From contig DATKRK010000451.1 in the NCBI GenBank assembly GCA_035532215.1, forward strand, positions 12,800 to 76,799: DNA of 64,000 nucleotides, given 5' to 3'. Under the pieces are notes generated by a model, which saw only the letters and a program-made list of their open reading frames with translations, did no database searches and was not told where the DNA came from. Both the position numbers and the translations under genes were made by a program. Each line of letters begins with the position of its first letter. The first letter of the stretch is position 1. The stretch comes from JAICIG01 sp035532215 (GTDB lineage Bacteria > Planctomycetota > Planctomycetia > Pirellulales > JAICIG01). Shown here in pieces: positions 1 through 8,956 of this stretch.

Positions 1-154
1 GCCATAAATGAGACTCCCGCTGGGGAAACTTGCCGACGCGCGGAAGGCGTCAGCGGTAGGTTGGTGATACCTTTACGTTACTCGAATCGAGTGCAGAAAA
101 GAACTGCCTGGCTGCGAGAAATGCGAAACCGTCGACGCTCAAGGAAGGGGGAAA

Positions 155-754
155 CTAGCCGACGAGTTGACGCCACAAACGCTCGACTTGCGTTCGAGTC
201 GCCTCCGGCGAACCGGAGTTATCTATGATCGTATCGGCATGCGCCCGCTTGACTTCCAATGATTCCTGGGCCGCCTCGCGAGCGGCAAAATCCTCCTGAT
301 TCCAACCTCGCTCCATCGCCCGCGCCATGCGTATTGTACGCGGCGCGTCCACAAACACGATATGGTTGCAAAACTCGTTCCAACCGGCTTTCAACATCAC
401 CGGCGCATCCAGCACGGCGACCTTTCGCTCTTCCGCCGCAAGTTGTTCGGCCTGGCGCCGCAAAAGGATGCCGATCTCTGGATGCGTTATTCGTTCGAGG
501 ATCTCTAAATCTTGCCGGCCCGTGGGCGAAGGTGCGAATACGATTCGCCCCAGCGTCTGGCGGTCGACGCGCCTGTCGGGGCCGAACACCGCCACGCCAA
601 AGTATTCGCGGATTTGCCGCTCGACCTCCGGATATTGCAATACTTCGTGCCCCGCACGGTCGCCGTCGAGCAATCCCGCGCCCAACTCGCACAACTGTCG
701 GGCGACGAGGCTCTTGCCGCTGGCCACGCCGCCTAACAGTCCGACGATCTGCAT
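155..754 (-). CDS. coaE: Dephospho-CoA kinase
   Basis: Catalyses the last step of coenzyme A synthesis, ATP-dependent phosphorylation of the 3'-hydroxyl of dephospho-CoA in the cytoplasm. The 199-aa product has the family's usual length. It opens with the P-loop GGVASGKS (residues 8-15), followed by the conserved DGDRAGHEVL region and, later, the lid and IDNSGS segment near the C-terminus. The frame stays open 37 codons upstream, but the ATG at 754 puts the P-loop where the family has it. It begins 7 bp after the polA stop, so the two form a polA-coaE operon, a pairing seen in several bacterial phyla. Identification is secure. Confidence 0.95.
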   Translation of the reverse strand: MQIVGLLGGVASGKSLVARQLCELGAGLLDGDRAGHEVLQYPEVERQIREYFGVAVFGPDRRVDRQTLGRIVFAPSPTGRQDLEILERITHPEIGILLRRQAEQLAAEERKVAVLDAPVMLKAGWNEFCNHIVFVDAPRTIRMARAMERGWNQEDFAAREAAQESLEVKRAHADTIIDNSGSPEATRTQVERLWRQLVG

Positions 755-761
755 ACGAACG

Positions 762-3638
762 TTACCCCTCCCACGGTTCGACCTCGGCCCAATTGCGGCC
801 GATTTTGACGTCGACTTTAAGCGGCACGGCAAGTTGCTGTACGCCGGCCATCTCTTGGGCCACAAGCTTTGCCAAGCAATCGAGTTCGTGAGCAGGAACC
901 TCGAAAATCAACTCGTCGTGAATCTGCAACAGCATCTTCGCGGCCAGCGACTCGCAACGCAGGCGGCGGTGGATGGCGATCATCGCCTGTTTGATCAGGT
1001 CCGCCGCCGAACCTTGAATCACGGTGTTGATGGCTGTCCGCTCGGGCAGGTTGCGCTGGCGGCCGCCTTTTGAGCCCTCACCGTCCGGACGAATGCCGCG
1101 GATGGCTCTTCGGCGCCCCAGGACGGTACTAACATATCCCTTTTCGCGGCAATCCGCCAGTATTTTCGCCAGGAATTTCTCGACGCCCGGATACCGATCA
1201 AAATATTCGTTGATGAACCGCGCCGCCTCTTCTTGCGAAATATTCAGCGATTTCGCCAGGCCGAACGGGCTTTGACCGTAAATCACGCCGAAATTAACCG
1301 CCTTGGCGGCGCGGCGCATGCTGCCGGTGACTTCATCCAACGGCACTCCGTAGACCTGGCTGGCCACCAAGGCATGAATATCTTCATCGGCGGCGAACGC
1401 TTTGCACAGCGTTTCGTCGCCCGAAAAATGCGCCAGCACGCGCAGCTCGATCTGCGAATAGTCGGCGGCCAGCAACTGCCAGCCCTCGTGGCCCGGCAGA
1501 AACGCCGAGCGGATTTCGCGGCCGCTTTCGGTGCGGATCGGAATGTTTTGCAAGTTCGGGTCGCTCGAACTCAGCCGCCCGGTGGCCGCCACCGACTGGT
1601 TGAACGAGGCATGGACGCGGCCAGAGCGCGGGTTGACCAACTGCGGCAACGCGTCGACGTAGGTGTTCTTGAGCTTGGCGAACTGCCGGTACTCGATGAT
1701 CTTGGCCGGCAGGGGGTGAAGCCGGGCCAGTTCTTCGAGCACGTCAGCATCGGTGCTGGCGCCTGTCTTGGTTTTGGCCAGCACGGGCAGTTTTTGTTCT
1801 TCGAACAGGATCTGCTGCAATTGCTTGGTCGAGGCGATATTGAACGAATGGCCGGCCAGGTCGTAAACCTCGGCTTCGAGCGCCGCCACGCGCTCGCCGT
1901 ACTGCCGGCTCAGTTCGGCCAGCCGCTCGACATCGACGCGAATGCCGTTCGACTCTAGCTCCACGAGCACCTCGATCAACGGCAATTCGAGCGTCTCGAA
2001 CAGTTCGGTCAACTCGCTCGAGCTGAGCTTTTCAGCCAGAATCGGCAGCAACCGCAACGGCACGTCGGCGTCTTCGGCGGCATAGGCGGTGATGGCCGCG
2101 ACCGGGACTTCGTCCATTCGCTTCTGCGTTTTGCCTGAGCCGATCAGTTCGCTGATCTTGATGTTCGTATGGTTCAGGTACCGCTGGGCCAGTTCATCGA
2201 GATTGTGGTTTCGCTCGCCGGCATCGAGCAGATAGCTGGCCACCATCGTGTCGAATTGCACGCCCTGCAGTTCGACCCCCGCGGATCGGAGCACGATCAT
2301 ATCGTACTTCAAATTCTGCCCGATCTTGCCCACATCTGGGTTTTCGAGCACTTCTCGCAGCGCAGCCAGCGTCTCGGTCGGATCGAGTTGTTTTTCGCCC
2401 GCCGGGGCGCGAACCGGCAGGTAATATGCCTCGCCCGGCTTCCAGGCGAACGAGTAGCCGACGATCTCGGCCCGAGTCGGCGAGACGTCGGTGGTTTCGG
2501 TATCGAAGGAAAACTGCGATTGCCGCTTGAGTTCGGTGAGGAACGTCTGAAACGCCTCGGGCGTGTCGATGGTCCGGTAATCGGCCTCCCAGGCGGCAGA
2601 CGGCTGGGCGATATCGAGTTCGCGCAGTTGCTCGGCGAAGCGGTGAAAGCCGAATTCGGTAAACAGTTTCTGCACCTGTCCGACGTCGAAACCGCCGACG
2701 CGGGCCTGGTTCCAGTCGAGCTCGATCGGCGCGTGCGTATCGAGCCGCACCAGTTGGCGGCTGAGCAAAGCCTGCTGGCGGCCGTCGATCAGGTTCTGCC
2801 GGCGCTTGGGGCCAGCGACTTCGCGGGCGTGTTCGAGCACGGCGTCGAGCGTTTCATATTTTTGCAGCAGTTCGCTGGCGATCTTGGGACCAATCAAGGC
2901 CACGCCGGGCACGTGATCGACCGGATCGCCGACCAGCGCCTGGTAATCGACGACCTGATCGGGCCGAATGCCCCAGTCGGCGGCCAAGGCCACGGCATCG
3001 TAGATCTGGTTCTTGCGGACGTTGTAGAGCTTCACCCGATCGCTGATCAGTTGGCGGCAATCTTTGTCGGCGGTGACCAGGTAGCACTCGCCATCCATCT
3101 CTTCGGTGATGCGGGCGAGCGTGGCCAGGATGTCGTCGGCTTCGTACGCCGGCAGCTCCAAGAGCGGAATGCCGAGCGCTTCGACCGCCTGGCGGATGGC
3201 CGGATACTGCGGAACCAATTCGTCGGGCATTGCGGCGCGATGGACCTTGTAGTCGGAGTACAGCTCGTGGCGGAACGTCGGGCCGCTCATGTCGAAGGCG
3301 CAGATCAGGAACGTCGGCTTCTTCGTGTTCATCAAGAACAGCAGATCGCGCACGAAGCCGAACACGGCGTTGACCGGCTCGCCCTTGGGACTTGTCATTT
3401 CAGGAATCGCGTGGAACACCTGAAAGATCAGCGAGTTGGCGTCGATCACCCAGACCGTCTCGCCCGCCAGGCTGGCCGGGGGAGGCAGGGCGGGCTTTTT
3501 GATTGCGGGCTTGGCGTCCGCTTGCACGGCTTGGGCCTGCGGCATTGGCTCTTTCGCCGCGGCGGGCGGATCGAGCGGCGCAGCTTCGTCGTCGGCGCCC
3601 ATGCCAGGCAGCATCGATTGTCGGGAAGGATGAGACAT
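762..3638 (-). CDS. polA: DNA polymerase I
   Basis: Repair and Okazaki-fragment-processing polymerase. The 958-aa protein has a low-complexity Ala/Pro/Gln-rich N-terminal extension of about 60 residues. A 5'-nuclease domain follows (about 62-340), then a 3'-5' exonuclease domain and a family A polymerase domain (about 570-958). The proofreading residues look intact: D379 and E381 in FDTETT, a later NLKYD, and YAAED. Polymerase motif A carries D726 (AADYSQIELR), motif B reads RRAAKAVNFGVIYGQ, and motif C has H907-D908-E. It is therefore unlike polymerases I that have lost proofreading. It is the first gene of the operon with coaE. The Ala/Pro-rich extension is unusual and is the only odd feature. 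Confidence 0.97.
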   Translation of the reverse strand: MSHPSRQSMLPGMGADDEAAPLDPPAAAKEPMPQAQAVQADAKPAIKKPALPPPASLAGETVWVIDANSLIFQVFHAIPEMTSPKGEPVNAVFGFVRDLLFLMNTKKPTFLICAFDMSGPTFRHELYSDYKVHRAAMPDELVPQYPAIRQAVEALGIPLLELPAYEADDILATLARITEEMDGECYLVTADKDCRQLISDRVKLYNVRKNQIYDAVALAADWGIRPDQVVDYQALVGDPVDHVPGVALIGPKIASELLQKYETLDAVLEHAREVAGPKRRQNLIDGRQQALLSRQLVRLDTHAPIELDWNQARVGGFDVGQVQKLFTEFGFHRFAEQLRELDIAQPSAAWEADYRTIDTPEAFQTFLTELKRQSQFSFDTETTDVSPTRAEIVGYSFAWKPGEAYYLPVRAPAGEKQLDPTETLAALREVLENPDVGKIGQNLKYDMIVLRSAGVELQGVQFDTMVASYLLDAGERNHNLDELAQRYLNHTNIKISELIGSGKTQKRMDEVPVAAITAYAAEDADVPLRLLPILAEKLSSSELTELFETLELPLIEVLVELESNGIRVDVERLAELSRQYGERVAALEAEVYDLAGHSFNIASTKQLQQILFEEQKLPVLAKTKTGASTDADVLEELARLHPLPAKIIEYRQFAKLKNTYVDALPQLVNPRSGRVHASFNQSVAATGRLSSSDPNLQNIPIRTESGREIRSAFLPGHEGWQLLAADYSQIELRVLAHFSGDETLCKAFAADEDIHALVASQVYGVPLDEVTGSMRRAAKAVNFGVIYGQSPFGLAKSLNISQEEAARFINEYFDRYPGVEKFLAKILADCREKGYVSTVLGRRRAIRGIRPDGEGSKGGRQRNLPERTAINTVIQGSAADLIKQAMIAIHRRLRCESLAAKMLLQIHDELIFEVPAHELDCLAKLVAQEMAGVQQLAVPLKVDVKIGRNWAEVEPWEG

Positions 3639-3767
3639 GCTCTCTTTTTAGGAGATTTTCCGGCCGCTGGCGAGGCGCCCGAGGGCGGCAAGATCGGGCC
3701 TTGGTCTTGCTGGGGCGCAGCGGCGCAGCAAGAATTAGATCAGGTTCTCACAAGATTGGAGTTGTAA

Positions 3768-4409
3768 ATGGCCCAAGCCCTCGAAGCCGCTGAACTGACG
3801 CTCGCCGACTTGGCGGAGCGTTTCGGGCCGATGCCGGCTTCGCGCGTGTGGCATCAACCGCCGCCAGGCACGGCCGTTGAACAAGACGCGATTGAAGTGG
3901 ATTTGCACGCTGATCGGCTTTGCGAGTTGATCGACGGCGTGTTGCTTGAAAAAGCACCTGGCTTTTACGAATCCTATTTAAGCGGATTGCTGGTACAGTT
4001 CGTGTTGCCGTTCGCCCAGGAACATGATTTGGGCATCGTTTTGGCGTCGAATGCCATGTATCGATTGTCACCGGGTCAAGTCAGAATTCCTGATGGTTCG
4101 TTTGTTTCTTGGAGTCGCATGCCGGGGCGCGTCATTCCGCGAGACGACATTGCGGACTTCGCCCCCGACTTGGCGATCGAAGTTCTGAGTAAGGGAAACA
4201 CCAAGCAAGAAATGGCCCGCAAGCTCGATGATTACTTCGCCGCGGGCGTCCGGCTCGTTTGGTACGTCGATCCCAAGACCGAAACCGTGCAATGCTATAC
4301 GAGTCCTCACGACTCGACGCTGGTGAAGGCGCCCGAGTCGTTGGACGGCGGCGCCGTGCTGCCAGGCTTCACTTTGCCGCTGGATGAATTGTTCAAGCAA
4401 TCGAAATGA
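3768..4409 (+). CDS. Uma2 family endonuclease-like protein
   Basis: A 213-aa member of the Uma2 (DUF820) family, which has a PD-(D/E)xK nuclease fold and is heavily expanded in planctomycetes and cyanobacteria; cellular roles are unknown. Visible family features are ELIDGVLLEK (about 44-53), the metal-site segment PDLAIEVLS (about 129-137), and the following helix and WYVDP strand. The ATG at 3768 follows GGAGTTGTAA, a reasonable ribosome-binding sequence. It is divergent from polA and appears monocistronic. It is clearly different from the three tandem Uma2 genes at 30.6-32.6 kb: it lacks their MATAER start and has a different N-terminal half. Confidence 0.85.
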   Translation: MAQALEAAELTLADLAERFGPMPASRVWHQPPPGTAVEQDAIEVDLHADRLCELIDGVLLEKAPGFYESYLSGLLVQFVLPFAQEHDLGIVLASNAMYRLSPGQVRIPDGSFVSWSRMPGRVIPRDDIADFAPDLAIEVLSKGNTKQEMARKLDDYFAAGVRLVWYVDPKTETVQCYTSPHDSTLVKAPESLDGGAVLPGFTLPLDELFKQSK

Positions 4410-4465
4410 TCGTTTGCCCTGCTTCGGGGTTCAGTCGGGAACGCAATCGAAGCGGAAGCGAAGCC

Positions 4466-4819
4466 TCACCCCGGTTGAACGCCGTCCAGAATCCGCCCGA
4501 TCTCTTCCACAGCCGTCTGCAGCGAGGCGACGGCCATCTTGAAATTCGTGTGGGCCGAAACCTGCGGCTGCAGTTCGGCGAAATCGGCGGTCGCCTGGCG
4601 GAGTCTGACGAACTTCTTGTGGGCCAGTTTCAGATACTCGGCGGCGTCTTTGGCGTTCCAGGCCGGGCCCAAGGCCAGGCTGTAATCGTAGAGCACGCGC
4701 ACGATTTCGTTGAGCTCGTCGTCCTCTTCGGCTTCTTCCGAATGCTTGACGAACGTGCGCACCATCCAAACGTGCGCGAGCAGGGCGTCGATGCGGCGCA
4801 TGGCTTCGTCGGCGGTCAT
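4466..4819 (-). CDS. Small helical protein of unknown function
   Basis: A 117-aa, strongly acidic and probably all-helical protein with no signal peptide or membrane segment. The Met start at 4819 is followed by an amphipathic stretch, an acidic EEAEEDDELNE run near residue 30 and repeated hydrophobic heptads. No catalytic motif is seen and I do not recognise the family. It lies between a Uma2 gene and an acetyltransferase, 90 bp upstream of the former's end-to-end partner region, on the same strand as the acetyltransferase. The absence of repeats and the regular codon usage suggest that it is a real gene. Confidence 0.6.
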   Translation of the reverse strand: MTADEAMRRIDALLAHVWMVRTFVKHSEEAEEDDELNEIVRVLYDYSLALGPAWNAKDAAEYLKLAHKKFVRLRQATADFAELQPQVSAHTNFKMAVASLQTAVEEIGRILDGVQPG

Positions 4820-4909
4820 GGCTTCGTTTCATCCTGGTGCTTCTCCCGGTCGCCCGGCAGCATACTCGAATGCCGGTCCCAATTCGAGTCGATGCGATGG
4901 CTTTGAGGT

Positions 4910-5449
4910 TTATTCCGCCCGGTCGTCGAATTTTGCGAAGATCCGCGCGTCGATCAGGCGGCCGTCTTTGCGATAGTGCTTTTTCAGATACCCCTCCTGC
5001 TCGAAGCCGCACTTTTCCAGCACCCGCGACGAGGCGGCATTGAAGGCGAAGACCCAGGCCGTGATTTTCGCCAGTCCGAATTCGACGAAGGCCCAGCGGC
5101 AGGCGACGGGCACGACCTCGCTCATGATCCCGCGGCCCCAGTACGGCTTGGCCAGCCAATAGCCGATTTCGGCGCGGTGCGTGCGTTCGACGTCGAGCCC
5201 GTCAAAGCTCAGGCAGCCGATCAGTTTGCCCGAGCGGTCGCGAATGGCAAGATCAATCGGTTGTCCGTGGCGATCCGCATTTTTCGCCACGATTGCCAGC
5301 CAAGTCTCGGCATGGGTTTCGGTATAGGGGTCGGGAATCCGCAGCGTGCGGTCGTAGATTTCTTTCGCCGCCAGGTGTTCGACGAGCGATGGAGTGTCGG
5401 CGGAGCGGATTTCCGAGAGCTGGATTTGGTCGTTGACGGCGAGTTTCAT
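4910..5449 (-). CDS. GNAT family N-acetyltransferase (RimJ/RimL-like)
   Basis: A 179-aa acetyl-CoA-dependent acyltransferase of the RimJ/RimL branch of GNAT, a branch that often acts on protein N-termini or small amines. The acetyl-CoA-binding motif A is visible as EIGYWLAKPYWGRGIMSEV (about 103-121), followed by the FNAASSRVLEKCGF motif-B segment typical of this branch. The full family length is present. The substrate cannot be told from the sequence. The upstream neighbour on this strand is doubtful, so the gene is probably transcribed on its own or with the 117-aa gene downstream. Confidence 0.88.
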   Translation of the reverse strand: MKLAVNDQIQLSEIRSADTPSLVEHLAAKEIYDRTLRIPDPYTETHAETWLAIVAKNADRHGQPIDLAIRDRSGKLIGCLSFDGLDVERTHRAEIGYWLAKPYWGRGIMSEVVPVACRWAFVEFGLAKITAWVFAFNAASSRVLEKCGFEQEGYLKKHYRKDGRLIDARIFAKFDDRAE

Positions 5450-5569
5450 CGCGTGGCCACTTCTGCCATGGCAGCCTCCAATTCCGGGGGCTTTGGTTCG
5501 TCGAAGGACTCAGAGTTCAACGGTTCGTCCGACTCTTGCGCATCTCTGCGTAAGGCCGGGCGCCGCGGT

Positions 5570-5752
5570 GGATTTTCCGAGGCATCAGCTCCGATGTCCA
5601 AAGGCTCGCAGAGAGACGTCTCTCGAATCACTGCGATTGATTTTGCGAAATGCCCCCACCGGGCAAACGACGGCGAAGACACGCCGCACTGGCTCGTTCC
5701 GAGCGTCCAAATCATTGCCTTTGGACATCGGAGCCATTCCTTGAAAAATCCA
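5570..5752. repeat. Inverted-repeat element, about 35-bp imperfect arms
   Basis: A 17-bp sequence at 5588-5604 (GCTCCGATGTCCAAAGG) recurs as its exact reverse complement at 5718-5734. The similarity continues outward imperfectly for about 17 bp (GGATTTTCCGAGG against GGATTTTTCAAGG after reversal). The roughly 113-bp interior has no convincing gene. This is the layout of a small non-autonomous or palindromic repeat. The gene-poor stretch 5450-5881 holds this element and nothing else I can support. Confidence 0.6.
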
Positions 5753-5881
5753 ACGCTAAATCTTCGCCGCGGCTGCGACTCATGAAAAAGTTCGCAACAA
5801 CCGGATGAACCAGTTCAATTCTCCGTTTGCTCGTTGAAGCCGCCAAATTCTCAGCTTGCTAACTAGAGATACGTGCAACTC

Positions 5882-7483
5882 TCAGGAGGCCGCGGTATCC
5901 GAATCTTGCGGCATCAAAATGCGAGCTTCAACGCCGGTTTGCTTTAGTAGATACAAAAGCCCTCCGCCGTCGATCAATTCGATAGGCTTGTCCTGCGCAA
6001 AATTATAGGCGTCCGTTCCATACCCGCTCGTTGAGACGAGGATTCCCTTGTTGGCTCCCTCATTCATCATGGTCCCATAAAGATCGCGTACTGCGGAAAC
6101 GCCTACTGTGTGTCGATAGCGTTTGGCCTGGATTACAACCTTTCCGCCGAGTACCGGGCGCACGTCGTAGGCGACAACGTCCACACCTCCATCACGCGAT
6201 GCGCGCGTTTGCTTGGTCTCCAAGCCCATTCTGCCGAACAAATTGCCAACGAGATTCTCAAATTCGAACGGATTGAGATCCATGAGATTCGGCCGCGAGT
6301 CCAGGGCCGAAATCACGTCATCCTGTTCGACGTATCGCTTGTCAACCATGTCGAATTCGATGATTGGCTTCACGGGCAGCATTTCTGCCGGTTGCGCGGA
6401 TACTTGCGCGCCGAGGTTCCTCAGGCACAGCCGCTTATCGACGCGACTTAAGTCGATTAAGTCGAATGAGTCGCGCGTCGTGCGAACGGAAACCAAGCAC
6501 GGGCGAATATCACGGCCAGTCGAACGGTCTACGGTGTGGACGAACCCGCTAAAAGTAACGAGATGGACATGTCCCCACTGATCCGCATCAAAGATTTCGT
6601 TCAATGTGCGCAACGAGACGGATGCGACGATATCTTGGTAAATGTCCTTGATCTCGGATGGCTTGCGCGGCTTCTCTTCGACCACATCCCTCGACTTCAC
6701 GTAGCGGCACTCGGAAACGGTCGGAACAACACTCAGTGCAGGTAGGTCGTAATCGACTACGAGTTCCTTTGAATCAGCGCCGTATGCAACGCGGAAATTC
6801 CGCGGAAAACCGTGCGGATAATGAGACCGACTTAAAACGACAATATTGTATGCATTAATGGCGTCAACAGCGCCTGCACGGTACGCGGCTTCCAAGGCGT
6901 TGACTTCGGCGTTGCGCTTCTTCGCATTGTGGAGGTGCGTTTTCTTCGCTATGTCATACTGTGATTTGTACGCAGCGAGTTGAGTTCTAAACTTGGCGAG
7001 TTCGGCGTTATGCGCATTGACCGCGGCCAGGTGACTTTGGGCAGCCCTCTGAAGTGCGTTGCGATGCCTCTCGTCGGCTCCTGGCAATAGTCGGAGCAAC
7101 AACCCGGGAGGTTTCACTGCCGCGAGAAACTGCTCCCGAGAAGCTGGCGGCGCAGGCGGTACAAGCTGTGCAGGTACGACGAAATCAGGAAAAGCCTCCG
7201 CGATACGGAGCGAGTCAAATGCAACTTTATGGGATACTCTTAGCGAGGTTGCCCGGATCGACCGTAATTCCTCAATCCGCTTTGCCAGCTCGAGGTTTTG
7301 CCCTTCGACGGCAAACGCACGACTTTCTAAATAAAGTGCGCGCACTTGCTTTTCTGCGTTTGCGCGTTCCCGCTCCGCCTGGCGTGCCATACGTTCAAGC
7401 TCACGGGTTTGCCGTCTTTGCTCGGCCTCGGCCTGACGTTGCGCGGCCGCCATTTGACTGATAATCGAGCGTCTGCCCATCAT
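5882..7483 (-). CDS. Mrr-type restriction endonuclease-like protein with N-terminal coiled coil
   Basis: A 533-aa protein. Residues about 10-70 form a charged Gln/Glu/Arg-rich coiled coil. The middle part is unassigned. The C-terminal ~130 residues match the Mrr_cat PD-(D/E)xK nuclease domain: LNPFEFENLVGNLFGRMG, then DGGVDVVAYD and VVIQAKRY, which supply the D...QxK catalytic core, then GILVSTSGYG. Mrr-like nucleases cleave modified or foreign DNA, but here the partner and the trigger are unknown. No methyltransferase is adjacent, so classical type II restriction is unlikely; modification-dependent cleavage is more plausible. Base composition is visibly less GC-rich than in neighbouring genes, which hints at acquisition. 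Confidence 0.82.
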   Translation of the reverse strand: MMGRRSIISQMAAAQRQAEAEQRRQTRELERMARQAERERANAEKQVRALYLESRAFAVEGQNLELAKRIEELRSIRATSLRVSHKVAFDSLRIAEAFPDFVVPAQLVPPAPPASREQFLAAVKPPGLLLRLLPGADERHRNALQRAAQSHLAAVNAHNAELAKFRTQLAAYKSQYDIAKKTHLHNAKKRNAEVNALEAAYRAGAVDAINAYNIVVLSRSHYPHGFPRNFRVAYGADSKELVVDYDLPALSVVPTVSECRYVKSRDVVEEKPRKPSEIKDIYQDIVASVSLRTLNEIFDADQWGHVHLVTFSGFVHTVDRSTGRDIRPCLVSVRTTRDSFDLIDLSRVDKRLCLRNLGAQVSAQPAEMLPVKPIIEFDMVDKRYVEQDDVISALDSRPNLMDLNPFEFENLVGNLFGRMGLETKQTRASRDGGVDVVAYDVRPVLGGKVVIQAKRYRHTVGVSAVRDLYGTMMNEGANKGILVSTSGYGTDAYNFAQDKPIELIDGGGLLYLLKQTGVEARILMPQDSDTAAS

Positions 7484-7609
7484 CGCACCGCAGTTTCAGG
7501 GTTTCTTGCATTCAACCGCCGTTCACAAAATATCGAATGTAGAGCCGCCAACTGCAAGCAATTTCAAAACGCATTTCACCTGCACCGTAACTGTACGGTT
7601 CATTTCCCC

Positions 7610-8872
7610 CTACGCCTCGACGATCGGCAACTGCACGCCGGCCGTCGCCGGCGCCTTCGGGGGCGGCGGCAAGGTTCGCCCGGCATAGGCGCCGAAGTCG
7701 TTGAAAAAGTGCCTCTTGGCGAAACGGTAGAACCAGCTCTTTTCGGGAATCTCGTCGCCAGGGGCGTATTGCGAAGGACGCGCTTGCATGGCTTCCAACT
7801 CGGCCAATGCCGCCTTGCGGGCCGTCGTGTCGCGAGCCCCGTGCTTTTCGACCAACTCCTTGAGCAGATCGGGCCGTTCGAGCACGATGCAGCCCCGCGT
7901 CGCCGAAGCGGCTGTCTCGCGGAAATCGTGCAAAAACGCCGATTGCTGGAACTTTTCGACCAGCGGCCGCTCGTCGTGGATCGATTCCTTGGCGAATTGC
8001 ACGATCGGGCAAGGCTCGATGTCGCCCCAGGGGCTGATGTGGTGGCTGATGCCGGTGGCGGCGGGACAAAGGGCCTGGCCGCGGTCGTCGTAGTAGGCGT
8101 CGATGATGCCGATCGGCTTTTTGACCCGCATGTCGACCACGAATTGCCGCGCCCGCCGCTGTTGCTCGGGCGACAGGGCCAGGTCTGGGTTCGAGTCGGG
8201 GCCGACCGGCCGATAAACGTGATACCAGAGATACATGGCGCCCATCTCGATCAGGCGGTCGACCCAGGCTTCGGTCAACAGGTCGTCGATGTTCGTGCGG
8301 CAGAGGCTGGTGCAGACGCCGGTCAGCACCTTGTTGTCCAGGCAGTTCTGCAAGCCGGCCATCGAGCGTTGATACACGCCCTGCCGCCCGCGGCGTTCGT
8401 CGCTGACGATCTCCGTTCCCTCGATGCTCACCAGCGGCGTCACGTTGCCCAGCCGCCGCAGCTCTTTGGCGACCGCATCGGTGATCAACTGCCCATTGGT
8501 AAACACCTGGAAATAACAGTCGGGATGCTGGCCCAAAATCTCCAGCAACTCGGGGTGCATGAACGGCTCCCCGCCGAGGATGCCGAAGAAGCTGTTGCCG
8601 GCCGCCTTGGCCTCGCCGATCAGCCGGTTCATGGCCGCCGCGTCGATCGTCTGCCGCTCGGCCGCCACGTCGACCCAGCAGCCCTGGCAGCGCAGATTGC
8701 AGCTATTGATGATCGAGACATACAAGAAAGGCGGGAAGTATTCGCCGCGCTTCAGCCGGGCCTTATAGCGCTGCACCGACCGCATGCCCTTGTAGCCCAT
8801 GTTCCAGGCCAGCTTCCAGACCAGGCGCTTGTCGGTCTCCAGCAGCACGCGTTTGGCCATTTTCAGATACAC
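7610..8872 (-). CDS. Radical SAM protein adjacent to the cyclase
   Basis: A 420-aa radical S-adenosylmethionine enzyme. The iron-sulfur-binding motif CNLRCQGC (CX3CX2C) lies near residue 60, followed by the SAM-binding GGEPFM. Further cysteines at CPAATG and PCPIVQF in the C-terminal third suggest an auxiliary cluster or SPASM-like region. The start is GTG at 8872; an ATG four codons later is possible. It is divergent from the squalene-hopene-cyclase-like gene. Hopanoid clusters often contain the radical SAM protein HpnH, but this protein is longer and its N-terminal pattern differs, so I do not call it HpnH. A role in the same isoprenoid pathway is inferred from position only. Confidence 0.8.
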   Translation of the reverse strand: MYLKMAKRVLLETDKRLVWKLAWNMGYKGMRSVQRYKARLKRGEYFPPFLYVSIINSCNLRCQGCWVDVAAERQTIDAAAMNRLIGEAKAAGNSFFGILGGEPFMHPELLEILGQHPDCYFQVFTNGQLITDAVAKELRRLGNVTPLVSIEGTEIVSDERRGRQGVYQRSMAGLQNCLDNKVLTGVCTSLCRTNIDDLLTEAWVDRLIEMGAMYLWYHVYRPVGPDSNPDLALSPEQQRRARQFVVDMRVKKPIGIIDAYYDDRGQALCPAATGISHHISPWGDIEPCPIVQFAKESIHDERPLVEKFQQSAFLHDFRETAASATRGCIVLERPDLLKELVEKHGARDTTARKAALAELEAMQARPSQYAPGDEIPEKSWFYRFAKRHFFNDFGAYAGRTLPPPPKAPATAGVQLPIVEA

Positions 8873-8956
8873 GGGCGACCTCGGTCTTCAATCGGCATCG
8901 AGCGGGAAGCCCCGAGTATAGCAGCCGATCGGGCCGCCATGCGAGCATCGCCCATT

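Noticed and set aside
2169..3767. Long open frame (532 codons) on the plus strand opposite polA
   Set aside because: It lies entirely antisense to a certain polA, has the Gln/Val/Arg-rich composition typical of GC-rich shadow frames, and shows no domain.
5446..5715. 89-codon frame overlapping the acetyltransferase start
   Set aside because: It runs through an inverted-repeat element and its composition changes mid-way; there is no ribosome-binding site or domain. The 4-bp overlap with the next start is probably chance.
7610..8872. HpnH (adenosyl hopene transferase) identity for the radical SAM protein
   Set aside because: Length, N-terminus and auxiliary cysteines differ from the HpnH pattern I know; proximity to a cyclase alone is not enough.
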